A stretch of 64,000 nucleotides of DNA from CAUZIR01 sp034421295 (lineage in GTDB: Bacteria > Chloroflexota > Dehalococcoidia > Lucifugimonadales > UBA2962), in assembly GCA_034421295.1 (NCBI GenBank), contig DAOUKM010000019.1, positions 1-64,000 on the forward strand, read 5' to 3'. Below the pieces are notes generated by a model. That model worked only from the letters and a program-made list of their open reading frames with translations. It did no database searches and was not told the DNA's origin. The position numbers were made by a program, and so were the translations under genes. Positions 1 through 7,826 of the stretch are shown here, piece by piece (the stretch's first letter is position 1; the number at the start of each line of letters is the position of its first letter).

Positions 1-137
1 CTGACATCGCAGTATGCACAACTGTCCTGGCTGGCATTCTCCATGAGCCACAGGCCATCCTCGCGACGCGTGTTGGTCCGGCCCATCTTCTTCAAGATCC
101 TCTTGCCCCCACCAGGATAGTCGTCGAATGGCTTCAT
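1..137 (-). CDS. HNH-like protein, N-terminal fragment (runs off the window)
   Basis: An open frame on the minus strand begins at an ATG at 137 and has no stop before the window edge, giving about 45 residues. A GGAAGG ribosome-binding site sits just upstream of this ATG; an in-frame GTG at 146 is an alternative start. The peptide starts MKPFDDYPGGGK and ends in SCAYCDV. A CxxC pair close to the N-terminus is the usual beginning of an HNH/zinc-finger nuclease fold, but the catalytic HNH residues would lie outside the window. The frame is certain; the family is a guess from the CAYC motif and from the nuclease-rich neighbourhood. Confidence 0.5.
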   Translation of the reverse strand, partial: MKPFDDYPGGGKRILKKMGRTNTRREDGLWLMENASQDSCAYCDV

Positions 138-310
138 ATCGGTCACCTTCCGCCTATATCGTATGACCTCGCTTTGCCTCGCCTTCATCGGGTTCGTTCA
201 AGCTACACGCAGCATCAGCGTTGGCAAGGAGGAAGGCACCGATCGAAGCTCACTAATTCCATGGGCGCCGGGGTGCCAGATGCCCCTCTCTACCGTGAAG
301 GTCGAAATGC

Positions 311-1165
311 ATGAGCATGACCGACAGGAAGGTCGATTCGTTGGCGGTTAGGCTCGTATCCTGGAACATCGCCGGCAGCAAGGCTCCCTGGCATCACCTT
401 GCCGATATGGACTTCGATGTCGCTCTTCTCCAGGAGGCCGGCCGGCCTCCCCAGGACCTGGCCCGGCCGATCGACGTCGATCCCGAACCCTGGAGAACCG
501 CGGGATTGGAAGGATGGCCTCGCCGAGCGGCTGTCGCAAGGCTCTCGGATCGCGTCGATGTGGAGTGGATCCCGCCGAAGTCGTCCGAGGAAGCGGATCC
601 GGGAGAGTTCGCCGTCGGACGCCCGGGTACCATCTCAGCCGCGCATGTATCGGCCCCCGACATCGAACCGTTCGTGGTCGTTTCCATGTACGCCATATGG
701 GAGACCCCGCACTCCTCCACCGGCAGCAACTGGATTGTCGCAGACGCCGCGGCCCACCGAATAATCTCGGACCTCTCCATGTTCATCGGGAGGCAGAATG
801 GTCACCGAATCCTGGCTGCGGGCGATCTCAACATCTTGCTCGGATATGGACTCCGGGGCAGCAGGTACTGGGCCGGGCGCCACGCGACGGTGTTCGACAG
901 GATGGAGGCTTTGGGACTGTCCTTTGTTGGTCCCCAGACCCCGGATGGCAGGCAGGCGGACCCATGGCCGAATGACCTGCCCGCCGGCAGCGGGAATGTG
1001 CCCACGTTCCACCTGAGAGGCGAGAGTCCGGCGGCCGCCGCCCACCAGTTGGACTTTGTCTTCGCGTCCCGGGACATGGCCGATTCCGTGCATGTGCGTG
1101 CCCTGAACGATCCGGATCACTGGGGACCCAGCGACCACTGCCGCATCGAGATCGAGGTCTCATGA
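311..1165 (+). CDS. Endonuclease/exonuclease/phosphatase (EEP) family protein
   Basis: This 284-residue protein carries the ordered motifs of the EEP (DNase I/exonuclease III-like) fold. These are SWNIAG near residue 18, the metal-binding Glu in LLQEAG, AAGDLN in the middle, HQLDFVFAS near residue 240 and the terminal SDH near residue 277. Members hydrolyse phosphodiester or phosphomonoester bonds in nucleic acids or small molecules; the substrate cannot be read here. It has no signal peptide, so it is probably cytoplasmic. ATG at 311 was used, but ATG at 317 is equally possible. A second intact EEP gene lies at 1861-2583 and a decayed relative at 13632-14123. The N-terminal halves of this protein and the decayed copy are clearly alike. 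Confidence 0.85.
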   Translation: MSMTDRKVDSLAVRLVSWNIAGSKAPWHHLADMDFDVALLQEAGRPPQDLARPIDVDPEPWRTAGLEGWPRRAAVARLSDRVDVEWIPPKSSEEADPGEFAVGRPGTISAAHVSAPDIEPFVVVSMYAIWETPHSSTGSNWIVADAAAHRIISDLSMFIGRQNGHRILAAGDLNILLGYGLRGSRYWAGRHATVFDRMEALGLSFVGPQTPDGRQADPWPNDLPAGSGNVPTFHLRGESPAAAAHQLDFVFASRDMADSVHVRALNDPDHWGPSDHCRIEIEVS

Positions 1166-1197
1166 CGCCGCAGCGACCACGCTAGCGGAGAGCATAG

Positions 1198-1773
1198 TTG
1201 CCAAACGGAGGCGTACAACCAGTAGGCGATGCCGCCGTCGTCGGAGTAGGGGATGAGGGTCGGTGGATTGCCCTGTCCCTCGCCCTCGGCGGATTCAGGG
1301 TCGTTCTCGTCGAGTCGTCGCGTGAGAATATACGTAGCGCGCTCGACGATGTCCGCAATGCGCTCGGCAATCTCGAACAGCAGGGAATGGTGGACCGATG
1401 GACAATTGAGCGCGCCCGGCAGCACCTGGTACCCAGTACGTCTGTTGCGGGTGCCATGGCCGATGTCGGCTTCGCCGTAGAGGTCGTGGCGGATGACCTT
1501 GAGCTCAAGTGCGGGGTTCTCGCCGAGCTCGACCGCCACTGCCCGCCCCGGGCCGTACTTGCGAGCACCGGCTCATCCCTCAGCGTGAGTCGGCTGGCTG
1601 CCTCGACCAGCCGGCCGGACAGGGTCGTGGTGACCAGGTGGCGCAGCCCCGCCCATCTGACGGCCCGTGTGGAGATCGTTCCCGGGCCGGCAACGTCCGA
1701 GAGAGCTATCGACTGGACCAGGAGCGTGCTGGAATATATCGGCAAGGAGCCGGTAGTGGTGACGGCATGCTGA
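1198..1773 (+). CDS. Truncated 3-hydroxyacyl-CoA dehydrogenase, NAD-binding domain only
   Basis: The 191-residue product aligns by eye with the N-terminal Rossmann domain of 3-hydroxyacyl-CoA dehydrogenases. It has a degenerate GxGxxG (VGVGDEG), an acidic end to beta-2 (LVES), and the family signature order of V-ADDLELK, LASTGSSLSVSRLA, RPDRVV and IGKEPVVV. Enzymes of this family run to about 300 residues and need a C-terminal helical domain for dimerisation and catalysis. This one stops exactly at the domain boundary, right after PVVV. The conserved HFFNP stretch is replaced by TRWRSP. The start is TTG at 1198. It sits between two EEP nuclease genes with no metabolic partner, so it is most likely a decaying remnant, although a stand-alone domain cannot be excluded. 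Confidence 0.6.
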   Translation: MPNGGVQPVGDAAVVGVGDEGRWIALSLALGGFRVVLVESSRENIRSALDDVRNALGNLEQQGMVDRWTIERARQHLVPSTSVAGAMADVGFAVEVVADDLELKCGVLAELDRHCPPRAVLASTGSSLSVSRLAASTSRPDRVVVTRWRSPAHLTARVEIVPGPATSERAIDWTRSVLEYIGKEPVVVTAC

Positions 1774-1860
1774 GAACCGGCGGACTAGCTCAACGACCCT
1801 GATGGCGCGATATCCGAGAGTAGGGAACCGGTATCTGGTGGATCTCCTGGGTGACGTGCA

Positions 1861-2583
1861 TTGCCCCTAGGGCTGGTCAACTGGAACGTCGAATGGGCCA
1901 CGCCCCGTTCGCGGAGGTCGGCAGAGATCCTCAGGCTCATAGAGCTGCACGACCCGGAGATCGTCTGCCTCACCGAGACTGACATCGGCCTGCTTTCGGG
2001 ACATGGCCACGTCATCTCCTCGCAGCAGGACTACGGGTATCGTCTAAAGGAGGGCCGAAGGAAGGTCATCTTGTGGTCAAAACGACCGTGGGCGAAGGTC
2101 GATGATCTTGGGGAGGCTTCCATGCCGACGGGCAGGTTCGTCTGCGGGACCACGGAAACGTCGCTGGGTGAGGTCACGGTCGTCGGTATCTGCATCCCCT
2201 GGTCGGGATCGCGCGTGAGGTGGACGACCGAGAAACGCCGGATGTGGGAGGACCACCACGACTACCTGGATGGACTCGCAAGGGTGCTCCGTAGCCTCCC
2301 CTCAAGGCACCTGATCATAATGGGAGACTTCAACCAGAGGTTCGGACAGGGAGACACCGTTCCAGCCGAGCTGCGGTCAGCGCTACAAGACGCCATGCCC
2401 TCTGGCGTCACGATCGCGACTTCCGCAGTTGGTCTGAGGGCACGCAGAACCATCGACCACATCGCGCTCGGCGATGAACTTGCTACCGAGTCCCTCGGTG
2501 CGATCGATAACCTGGACAAGGGTCGCCGGCTTTCGGATCATTTCGGCGTCTACGCCTACTTGTTGGGAGAGGACCGTCCTTAG
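1861..2583 (+). CDS. Endonuclease/exonuclease/phosphatase (EEP) family protein
   Basis: This 240-residue protein has a complete set of EEP motifs. They are NWNVEW at residue 7, the metal-ligand Glu in CLTETD, IIMGDFNQ near residue 155, TIDHIALG near residue 200 and LSDHFGV near residue 225. It is therefore probably an active metal-dependent phosphodiesterase or nuclease, with unknown substrate. The start is TTG at 1861; no ATG lies upstream of the first conserved motif in frame. No signal peptide is visible. It is more distant from the EEP protein at 311-1165 than that one is from the broken copy at 13632, so the three are not simple recent duplicates. Confidence 0.85.
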   Translation: MPLGLVNWNVEWATPRSRRSAEILRLIELHDPEIVCLTETDIGLLSGHGHVISSQQDYGYRLKEGRRKVILWSKRPWAKVDDLGEASMPTGRFVCGTTETSLGEVTVVGICIPWSGSRVRWTTEKRRMWEDHHDYLDGLARVLRSLPSRHLIIMGDFNQRFGQGDTVPAELRSALQDAMPSGVTIATSAVGLRARRTIDHIALGDELATESLGAIDNLDKGRRLSDHFGVYAYLLGEDRP

Positions 2584-2738
2584 CCGTTGGCAGCCGTCGT
2601 CGGATGGCGCTTTTGTCCTTGCGAGTTGGCCAGACTCGGCCTGTCGCGGTCGTGTTCATATCCTACCGGAGCACCCTACAGGCCGACGCGTTGGAGCCTT
2701 GAGTAGGTCACATTTTTCTTCAACGAAATTGGCTATTC

Positions 2739-3678
2739 TTGTATAAGAAGGCGACTTTCATGGCACATCTGGAAAAGAGGCGATGGGACGCATATGCCGC
2801 CGGCCCGACCCGGCGCGACTGCCGCCCCTGCGACTATGCCGTCTACTGGCCTGATGCGCTGGCTGGCCGAAACTTCGTCCTTGACGGCGACGTTGCCGAT
2901 GCCGAGGCCGCAATCGTGCGCCTCGACACAACTCCATTTGCGCCCGCTGACCCCTAACCCCTGGCCCGGCTCCTTCTTCGCGCCGAGTGCGCAGCTTCGT
3001 CCCGCATCGAGGGGCTGGAAGTTGGGGGCCGGGGATTGCTCCACGCCGACGCCGCACGACAGCTTGGCGAAGAGCCCCGGGACGTTACGGCAACGGGAGC
3101 GCAGGACGGGCACTCTTCCACCTGGTCCTGCGCCGCAGAGGGCTTCTCCTGCGCGTGCTGCCTCCGGTTTCCCTCATCTTAGCCACATGGTCGCGGGATT
3201 AGTCGGTGGCCTCACCGGAACCCGCTACGTGGGGGCCGCCGACTCCACAAAGGTTCACCTAGGGACCGGCCGCTGGATCGCCCTCTTTGCGGCAGCGTGC
3301 CGCCGTGCGGTGGAAGACGCTGGCCGATTCGAAGAGCGAGTGCGCTCTCTTCAAGACTCCTGGCATGAGCGGCTGGGGCCCATCCGACGCGACTCTGCGG
3401 CGCGTATGCTCATTGAGTCGCTTCCAGCATCGCCGGTGCTCACCGTTTCCACTGCGGCGGAGTTGCTTGAACGGTCCTTTTAGGCGGCAAACCAGGCTGT
3501 AGGCCAGCACATGGAAGCTGATGTCCTTGTCCAGGTCACCGTTGGTCGACGCAACCGTGCGTTCGAGGCTCCCTAGTTGATCGAGGCCTTCGCAGCCCTA
3601 GAGCGGCAGATTACCAGCCCCGAGGGTGACGCCCGTGTCTCTAGGCCCGCCCGTTATGTGCCTCGACGGCAGGGCTGA
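2739..3678 (+). pseudogene. Fic-family (AMPylase-like) pseudogene with frameshifts and stops
   Basis: Pieces of a single Fic protein are spread over all three plus-strand frames, in the correct order. First comes the Fic N-terminal region (AHLEKRRWDAY, then a Y-P-L block ending in AAIVRLD) in the frame starting at 2739. Next is SSRIEGL, the [S/T]xxxE[G/N] inhibitory-type motif, near 2990-3020. Then YGNGSAGR, a degraded form of the GNGRxxR half of the catalytic motif, followed by the LVLRRRGLL helix near 3085-3170. The C-terminal winged-helix tail (SPVLTVSTAAELLERSF, then the ERQITSPEGD and RPARYVPRR ends) runs to the TGA at 3676, with in-frame TAG stops at 3481 and about 3574. The HPFxDGN histidine region is missing. 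The gene is dead. Confidence 0.85.
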
Positions 3679-3846
3679 GCAGTCCCGGTTCTCGTCGCCG
3701 GCGCCTCCCGCTCCAAATCACCGGTCGCCCGGCATTCGGGGCAGGGCTCATCATTTCGCGACTATATACTTGCTGCCCCCGAAAAACACGAGGCTGCCTG
3801 AGTGGAGTGTGTAGGGCCAGTCCAGAAAGTGTACAGCCGCTGACGG
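3679..3846. other. Short gene-free stretch between Fic pseudogene and AT-rich cassette
   Basis: No frame here has convincing protein-like composition. Base composition changes from GC-rich to noticeably AT-richer across this stretch, which marks the boundary of the minus-strand three-gene cassette that follows. Confidence 0.5.
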
Positions 3847-4056
3847 CTATCCGTCTTCCGATCCATAGCTCGAGATAGGTCGAAAGCCCGATAGTGCACT
3901 ACGCATCTTACTGAGTAGACGTCTGACAATGGTGTCAAGCGATGCGTCACTTGTACGGACACGCTCGTCCATCAGTACGACCTCGACTTTCACTTTCGTT
4001 AAAGCCGCCTCTAACGCATGAACACGAGCTTCTATTGCATCTATCCGCTCTTGCAA
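3847..4056 (-). CDS. Small coiled-coil protein
   Basis: The 69-residue product begins QERIDAIEARVHALEAALTKV, with hydrophobic residues every three to four positions, so its first 40 residues should form a coiled coil. The tail is basic and unstructured. The start is TTG, separated from the TAA of the upstream 112-residue gene by one base, which implies translational coupling. It is the last gene of a three-gene minus-strand unit. No family is recognised; a structural partner of the membrane-anchored upstream protein is a reasonable inference. Confidence 0.55.
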   Translation of the reverse strand: MQERIDAIEARVHALEAALTKVKVEVVLMDERVRTSDASLDTIVRRLLSKMRSALSGFRPISSYGSEDG

Positions 4057-4057
4057 G

Positions 4058-4396
4058 TTAATCGTCCTGCTGCAATTTCGCCAATCGCATTAGGGTTTCC
4101 AACATCTCTGGATTCCCCAACATAGTCGGTAACAATGACTGCATCAATCTCTCATCTTGCGATACAGGCTGTGGGTTGGCAATAGAGGTAACAGTGTCCA
4201 CCAGCTTGCTCTGCGTTTCGCTGACAGCAGCCTCGACAACGGCCACTTTGGTTTCAATGGCCGCTAGGACAGCAGTCGTCTTAATGTAATTATCTGTACT
4301 TCTTCTCTCATTAACTGCGCTATATATAATCGCAACTATTGCGAGTACGATCGAAGCTACACCAATCACTAAAGATAATACTTCCACCAATGCCAT
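4058..4396 (-). CDS. Small membrane-anchored helical protein
   Basis: This 112-residue protein has one strong N-terminal transmembrane segment (about residues 5-27, rich in V, I, L and A), a short basic stretch (NERR), then a long amphipathic helical region with regular V/A/I spacing through residue 70 and a polar tail. It is expected in the inner membrane with the helical part in the cytoplasm. A GAGGAG ribosome-binding site precedes the ATG at 4396. It lies between two genes for helical soluble proteins on the same strand. The family is not recognised. Confidence 0.7.
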   Translation of the reverse strand: MALVEVLSLVIGVASIVLAIVAIIYSAVNERRSTDNYIKTTAVLAAIETKVAVVEAAVSETQSKLVDTVTSIANPQPVSQDERLMQSLLPTMLGNPEMLETLMRLAKLQQDD

Positions 4397-4406
4397 AAGA
4401 GCTCCT

Positions 4407-5000
4407 CTATCGTATAGTGGACGTCGTTGGGTTTACTTCACGTTGAATCGTATTTATAGCATGATTGATTGCAGCAATCGTGGATTCTAACTGTTCTACC
4501 AATTGCAACAGCAAGTTTCGTGTAACAGACTTTTCCCGGCGCAGGTGCCGCTCTGGTGCATATAGTCGATCCATCGTTACCGCAAGGCCAGCTGACGCAG
4601 CACGCAAGCCGTGAATACCAGCTAATGCTGACTCCATCGCCGCTACCAAGTCTGCAGCGCTACTATGTGCATCAGGTACATGAATGTGGAACTTCGAGGC
4701 CACATATTCCAACGCCTCGCAAGTAGGCGTCAAAACCTTCTTATACTCGTCAATCAAGGTACGCATGTCCGCGTTATACAATCGCATCTGGCCAGCCAGC
4801 TTACGCGAGACGTCTCTCGCGGCATTAGGCGTCGCTCTATTGACATCTTGCCCGAGCAAGGCCAACTGAGCGTTAGCATCATCTACATGAATGAGTAAGC
4901 CATTACTCCATTGACCAAGTTTATCTATATTTTCGGCGATTTGAGGTAAGCCAGTATTCAATTCTTCGAAGCGTGTGGCAAAAATACTAACGTCGTTCAT
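4407..5000 (-). CDS. Predicted all-helical protein of unknown function
   Basis: The 197-residue product is predicted to be almost entirely alpha-helical, with long heptad-like stretches at residues 15-75 and 150-190 and no transmembrane segment. The ATG at 5000 is preceded by AGAGGG and is preferred; a TTG at 5018 would add six residues. This is the first gene of a three-gene unit followed by a membrane-anchored protein and a small coiled-coil protein. Codon use is AT-richer than in all neighbours, which suggests separate acquisition. I do not recognise the family. The arrangement (soluble helical protein plus membrane helix protein plus coiled coil) hints at an assembly at the membrane. Confidence 0.7.
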   Translation of the reverse strand: MNDVSIFATRFEELNTGLPQIAENIDKLGQWSNGLLIHVDDANAQLALLGQDVNRATPNAARDVSRKLAGQMRLYNADMRTLIDEYKKVLTPTCEALEYVASKFHIHVPDAHSSAADLVAAMESALAGIHGLRAASAGLAVTMDRLYAPERHLRREKSVTRNLLLQLVEQLESTIAAINHAINTIQREVNPTTSTIR

Positions 5001-5100
5001 TGCGTCCCTCTTTAACAAGCCTTAACAAGGCAGGCGCCCATTTTTGCACATCCGTGCGGCATAGAACGCCCGTGCTATAAGCGGATGCAATCCAATGTGC

Positions 5101-6927
5101 TCATTGCAGGACCGTCGACGTCACCCCTCGGGACTCATTTGAAGTATAGGGGGCACTTGACTCTCTGATGGTGATGATAGCGGCGCCTTCTGTGTCGTCG
5201 GCCAACTGTTGAGCGATGCCGTGTTCGTAAGTTGTCACCAATAGTTGGCGGGGAGAACCGCCCCGCGTGGCCGTAGCCAGGGTTGCCGCAACTGCGTGGC
5301 GTAGCTGTGGGTCTAGGTGTTCGAGTGGTTCGTCAAACCATGCAAAGGGAAGAGAGGTCGTGGTCGCTATGACGATCAAGTGCGTCACGATTCTCGCCCA
5401 CGTCCTCTCCCCGCCGCTGAGTGTGTCCCATCCAAGTTCCTCTTCACCCCTAAGTCGTGTAATCGACCCGTCGGGCCTGAATGTAAGGCCGTTGTTAGTA
5501 AACAAGTGCTTCCAGCGCCCTCGTACTTCGCTTGCCAGTGGTTCGATGCGAGATTCGACTACGTAGTTCGCCGCGTCTCGCAACGCCTGTGCCCCTGCAC
5601 GTGCGGCGGCTTCCCGTTGATACGCTAGACGGAGAATCCGTTCCTCTTCTTGACTCTGATCATCCGAAGCAACCTGAGCCTTTAGCGACGATAGACGAGA
5701 TTGAACTCCGCCAAGCTGGCGGTTATGTTCGTCCAGAACAGCACTTTTCTCTCGGAACAAAGCGTTGGCCGCCTCTCGCGTGGGGACGTCAGTAACGCCA
5801 GCGTCAAGGCCAGGGGGTTGTAGCGCCGAAAGCTGGGCAAGCAATCGGTTGACCTCCTGCGCAAGCCTCTGGCCCTCTCCACGAGCCTCCTCAAGGCGTC
5901 TCACCTCCGCCTGTGCTTCTACCCGTTGTCTCTTGTGTACAGATATCGCTGACACTCGTTCACGATAGGCAAGTGGACGCATGCAGGTCGGACACACCGC
6001 ATCGTCTCTATCAAGCAAGCTGACTGCCTGTTCGGCTGAGTTGATGATGGAACGCGCCGCCACAACTCCCTCGGTCATTTCAGAGATCGTCCGTTCGCAC
6101 TTCTCCAATTCGGCGCGTAATTCGGAGTTAACTTCTTCCTTGCTGTCCGTCCCTACTGGTCGACCGAGCGTAACCACGATCTCATCTAAGAGCTGGGAGC
6201 GTTGCTGTTCATACCGTTTCAGCTGACCTGCAAGCGCGACGTGGCGTTCGACCAAAGACCGTTGCGCAGCAGCAGCGTCCCGGTCTCGCTCGAGTTCAGC
6301 ACTGCGCTGGTTGAGACATTTGATCTCTTCTTCTAGTGCGGCGATCTCACCCTCCAGCGCAGCGCGATTCTCCATCCGTTGCCTGGTTGTTGACCGGAGC
6401 GCCGCACGAGCTTTTTCTGCCTCCCGTGCAACCGACTGGGCAGTCTCTGCAGCGCTAAGCAGGTGGGCAACACCGAATGCGTGGTGGAGGTGGCTTTCAA
6501 GGTTGAGAGCGTCACTAGCTGCAATGTGCCCCCCACCCAACATCATCGACAGACGACCGGCCACGGAGAGTTCTATTCCCAGTGCTTGTTCCAATTCAGA
6601 TAGGGCTGAACCCTCGGGTATCCTCGCTCCATTTACCTCGTATGTCGCCTTGGGAGCTCCGCGCCGTCGTGCAATCCTGCCGATTCTGAGTCGGCGTCCG
6701 TCTGGGAGATCTAACTCGACCTGCACCTCGGTACTCTCGGCTCCAACCCGTATGCAGGTCTTTGGGTCTACGCTACTGTGCTGCCCGAACACGGCCCAAG
6801 CGAGGCCATATACAAGCGATGTCTTTCCAACCCCGTTGGGTGCCACGACGAAGGTCGTGCCAGGTTCGAGTGACAGATCCAAGTAGTCGTAAGATCGCCA
6901 GTTGCGGAGGCGAAGTCTATGAATCAT
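5101..6927 (-). CDS. Rad50/SMC-like ATPase with zinc-hook motif
   Basis: This 608-residue ABC-type ATPase is of the Rad50/SbcC kind. The N-terminal half carries Walker A (APNGVGKTS, residues about 31-39). Two coiled-coil arms follow (about 165-310 and 325-450), separated by a CPTC hook near residue 312 that in Rad50 binds zinc and dimerises. The C-terminal half has the LSGGE signature near residue 505 and Walker B (FAWFDEP, with D-loop LDP) near residue 530. It is shorter than classical Rad50, so the arms are short. Such proteins bind or tether DNA and usually activate a nuclease partner. Its ATG overlaps the stop of the upstream 300-residue gene by four bases, and a sigma-like gene precedes that. 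No Mre11-type nuclease is encoded nearby, so the partner is probably the 300-residue protein. Confidence 0.9.
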   Translation of the reverse strand: MIHRLRLRNWRSYDYLDLSLEPGTTFVVAPNGVGKTSLVYGLAWAVFGQHSSVDPKTCIRVGAESTEVQVELDLPDGRRLRIGRIARRRGAPKATYEVNGARIPEGSALSELEQALGIELSVAGRLSMMLGGGHIAASDALNLESHLHHAFGVAHLLSAAETAQSVAREAEKARAALRSTTRQRMENRAALEGEIAALEEEIKCLNQRSAELERDRDAAAAQRSLVERHVALAGQLKRYEQQRSQLLDEIVVTLGRPVGTDSKEEVNSELRAELEKCERTISEMTEGVVAARSIINSAEQAVSLLDRDDAVCPTCMRPLAYRERVSAISVHKRQRVEAQAEVRRLEEARGEGQRLAQEVNRLLAQLSALQPPGLDAGVTDVPTREAANALFREKSAVLDEHNRQLGGVQSRLSSLKAQVASDDQSQEEERILRLAYQREAAARAGAQALRDAANYVVESRIEPLASEVRGRWKHLFTNNGLTFRPDGSITRLRGEEELGWDTLSGGERTWARIVTHLIVIATTTSLPFAWFDEPLEHLDPQLRHAVAATLATATRGGSPRQLLVTTYEHGIAQQLADDTEGAAIITIRESSAPYTSNESRGVTSTVLQ

Positions 6928-7826
6928 GCGGCTTTCTCGATGAGCTCATTTAGGTGCAACCTGTACTCCTCCTCTGACATCTCCCTGCGTTGAGCCTCCC
7001 GAAGAATAGCGGCCAAACGTTCCGCCTCGCGATCACCAAAGTTTCCCCAAGTGACCCGCTTGGCCTCTATCCTCGCTCGGGCGCCAGCTGTCGACACCTG
7101 GTCTACCGCCATGCTTGCCAAACGGTAAGTATCTAGGGCCGCCTCGGTAGCAATTGTGGACTCGAACAGGTCAGTGTCCAAGGGTTTGAACTCAGGAATC
7201 AAACTCCTAAGCCACACTTCGCATGCGGTCCCGGCGTCGATAACTGACCGGCGCAGGCGTGGTGCGCTCATTTTGCCCGACGGCGTCTCAATCGCTCCCT
7301 GCACATCACCTCGGTCCAATACTACTGCGCGGGGCTTTAGCCCCATGGTGGTGTAAAGCACTGCGTGAGAGTCGGGAAAGGCGCCGAAGACCCGATCGAT
7401 ATCTTCGGCCCTCTCGGTGAGAGCGGAATTGAGATCAGCTGAAGTGGTCTCCGGTACGACGCGGACACGCATGCCCCGGGCCTGTATCAAGAAGACCGAT
7501 GCTAAGCCGACCGCAGTTGAGGCAGCGTCGGGTGCAACTACTGCCCTACGATCAACCGTGTGCCGCAGATGATTCTGGAGCCCCTCCCGAAGCTCATGGA
7601 TTCGGTCAACGGTTGCAGACCGAGAGGCCAAGAGCTGCTCAATTGACGGCCTAGAGGCATAGGGGTCCACCCCACGCGCTGCCCTGATCGATGCGATGAA
7701 GGATTCAGCTATTAGGCGTTGTTCTTCAGTCAGACCATCGAGCGCGGGCGGCTCGTCGCGGGCGTTCTCCAGATAATCCAAGTAGTCGTCTCGAAACTTG
7801 TCGAGATCATCATGCTCGCTATTCAT
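6924..7826 (-). CDS. Unknown protein between sigma-like factor and Rad50-like ATPase
   Basis: The 300-residue product is acidic and helical at its N-terminus (residues 1-95), has a central alpha/beta section with strands such as RVRVVP, HAVLYTT and RAVVLDRGDV (about 130-190), and ends in a charged helical region (250-300). I recognise no family and see no nuclease, helicase or membrane signature. The ATG at 7826 has an AAGGAG site upstream and overlaps the sigma-like gene's TGA by one base. Its own stop overlaps the ATPase start by four bases. Such coupling implies equimolar production and a probable complex with the Rad50-like ATPase. In a standard Rad50 operon this position would be held by the nuclease Mre11, but no phosphoesterase motifs (D-H, GNHD) are present. 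Confidence 0.75.
   Translation of the reverse strand: MNSEHDDLDKFRDDYLDYLENARDEPPALDGLTEEQRLIAESFIASIRAARGVDPYASRPSIEQLLASRSATVDRIHELREGLQNHLRHTVDRRAVVAPDAASTAVGLASVFLIQARGMRVRVVPETTSADLNSALTERAEDIDRVFGAFPDSHAVLYTTMGLKPRAVVLDRGDVQGAIETPSGKMSAPRLRRSVIDAGTACEVWLRSLIPEFKPLDTDLFESTIATEAALDTYRLASMAVDQVSTAGARARIEAKRVTWGNFGDREAERLAAILREAQRREMSEEEYRLHLNELIEKAA

Noticed and set aside
2794..3483. A 229-codon plus-strand open frame taken as an intact gene
   Set aside because: Only its last third resembles Fic; the rest is a frameshifted reading of the same pseudogene, whose other pieces are in the other two frames.
6311..6886. A 191-codon plus-strand frame
   Set aside because: It lies antisense to the conserved Rad50-like ATPase and has mirror composition with no motif.
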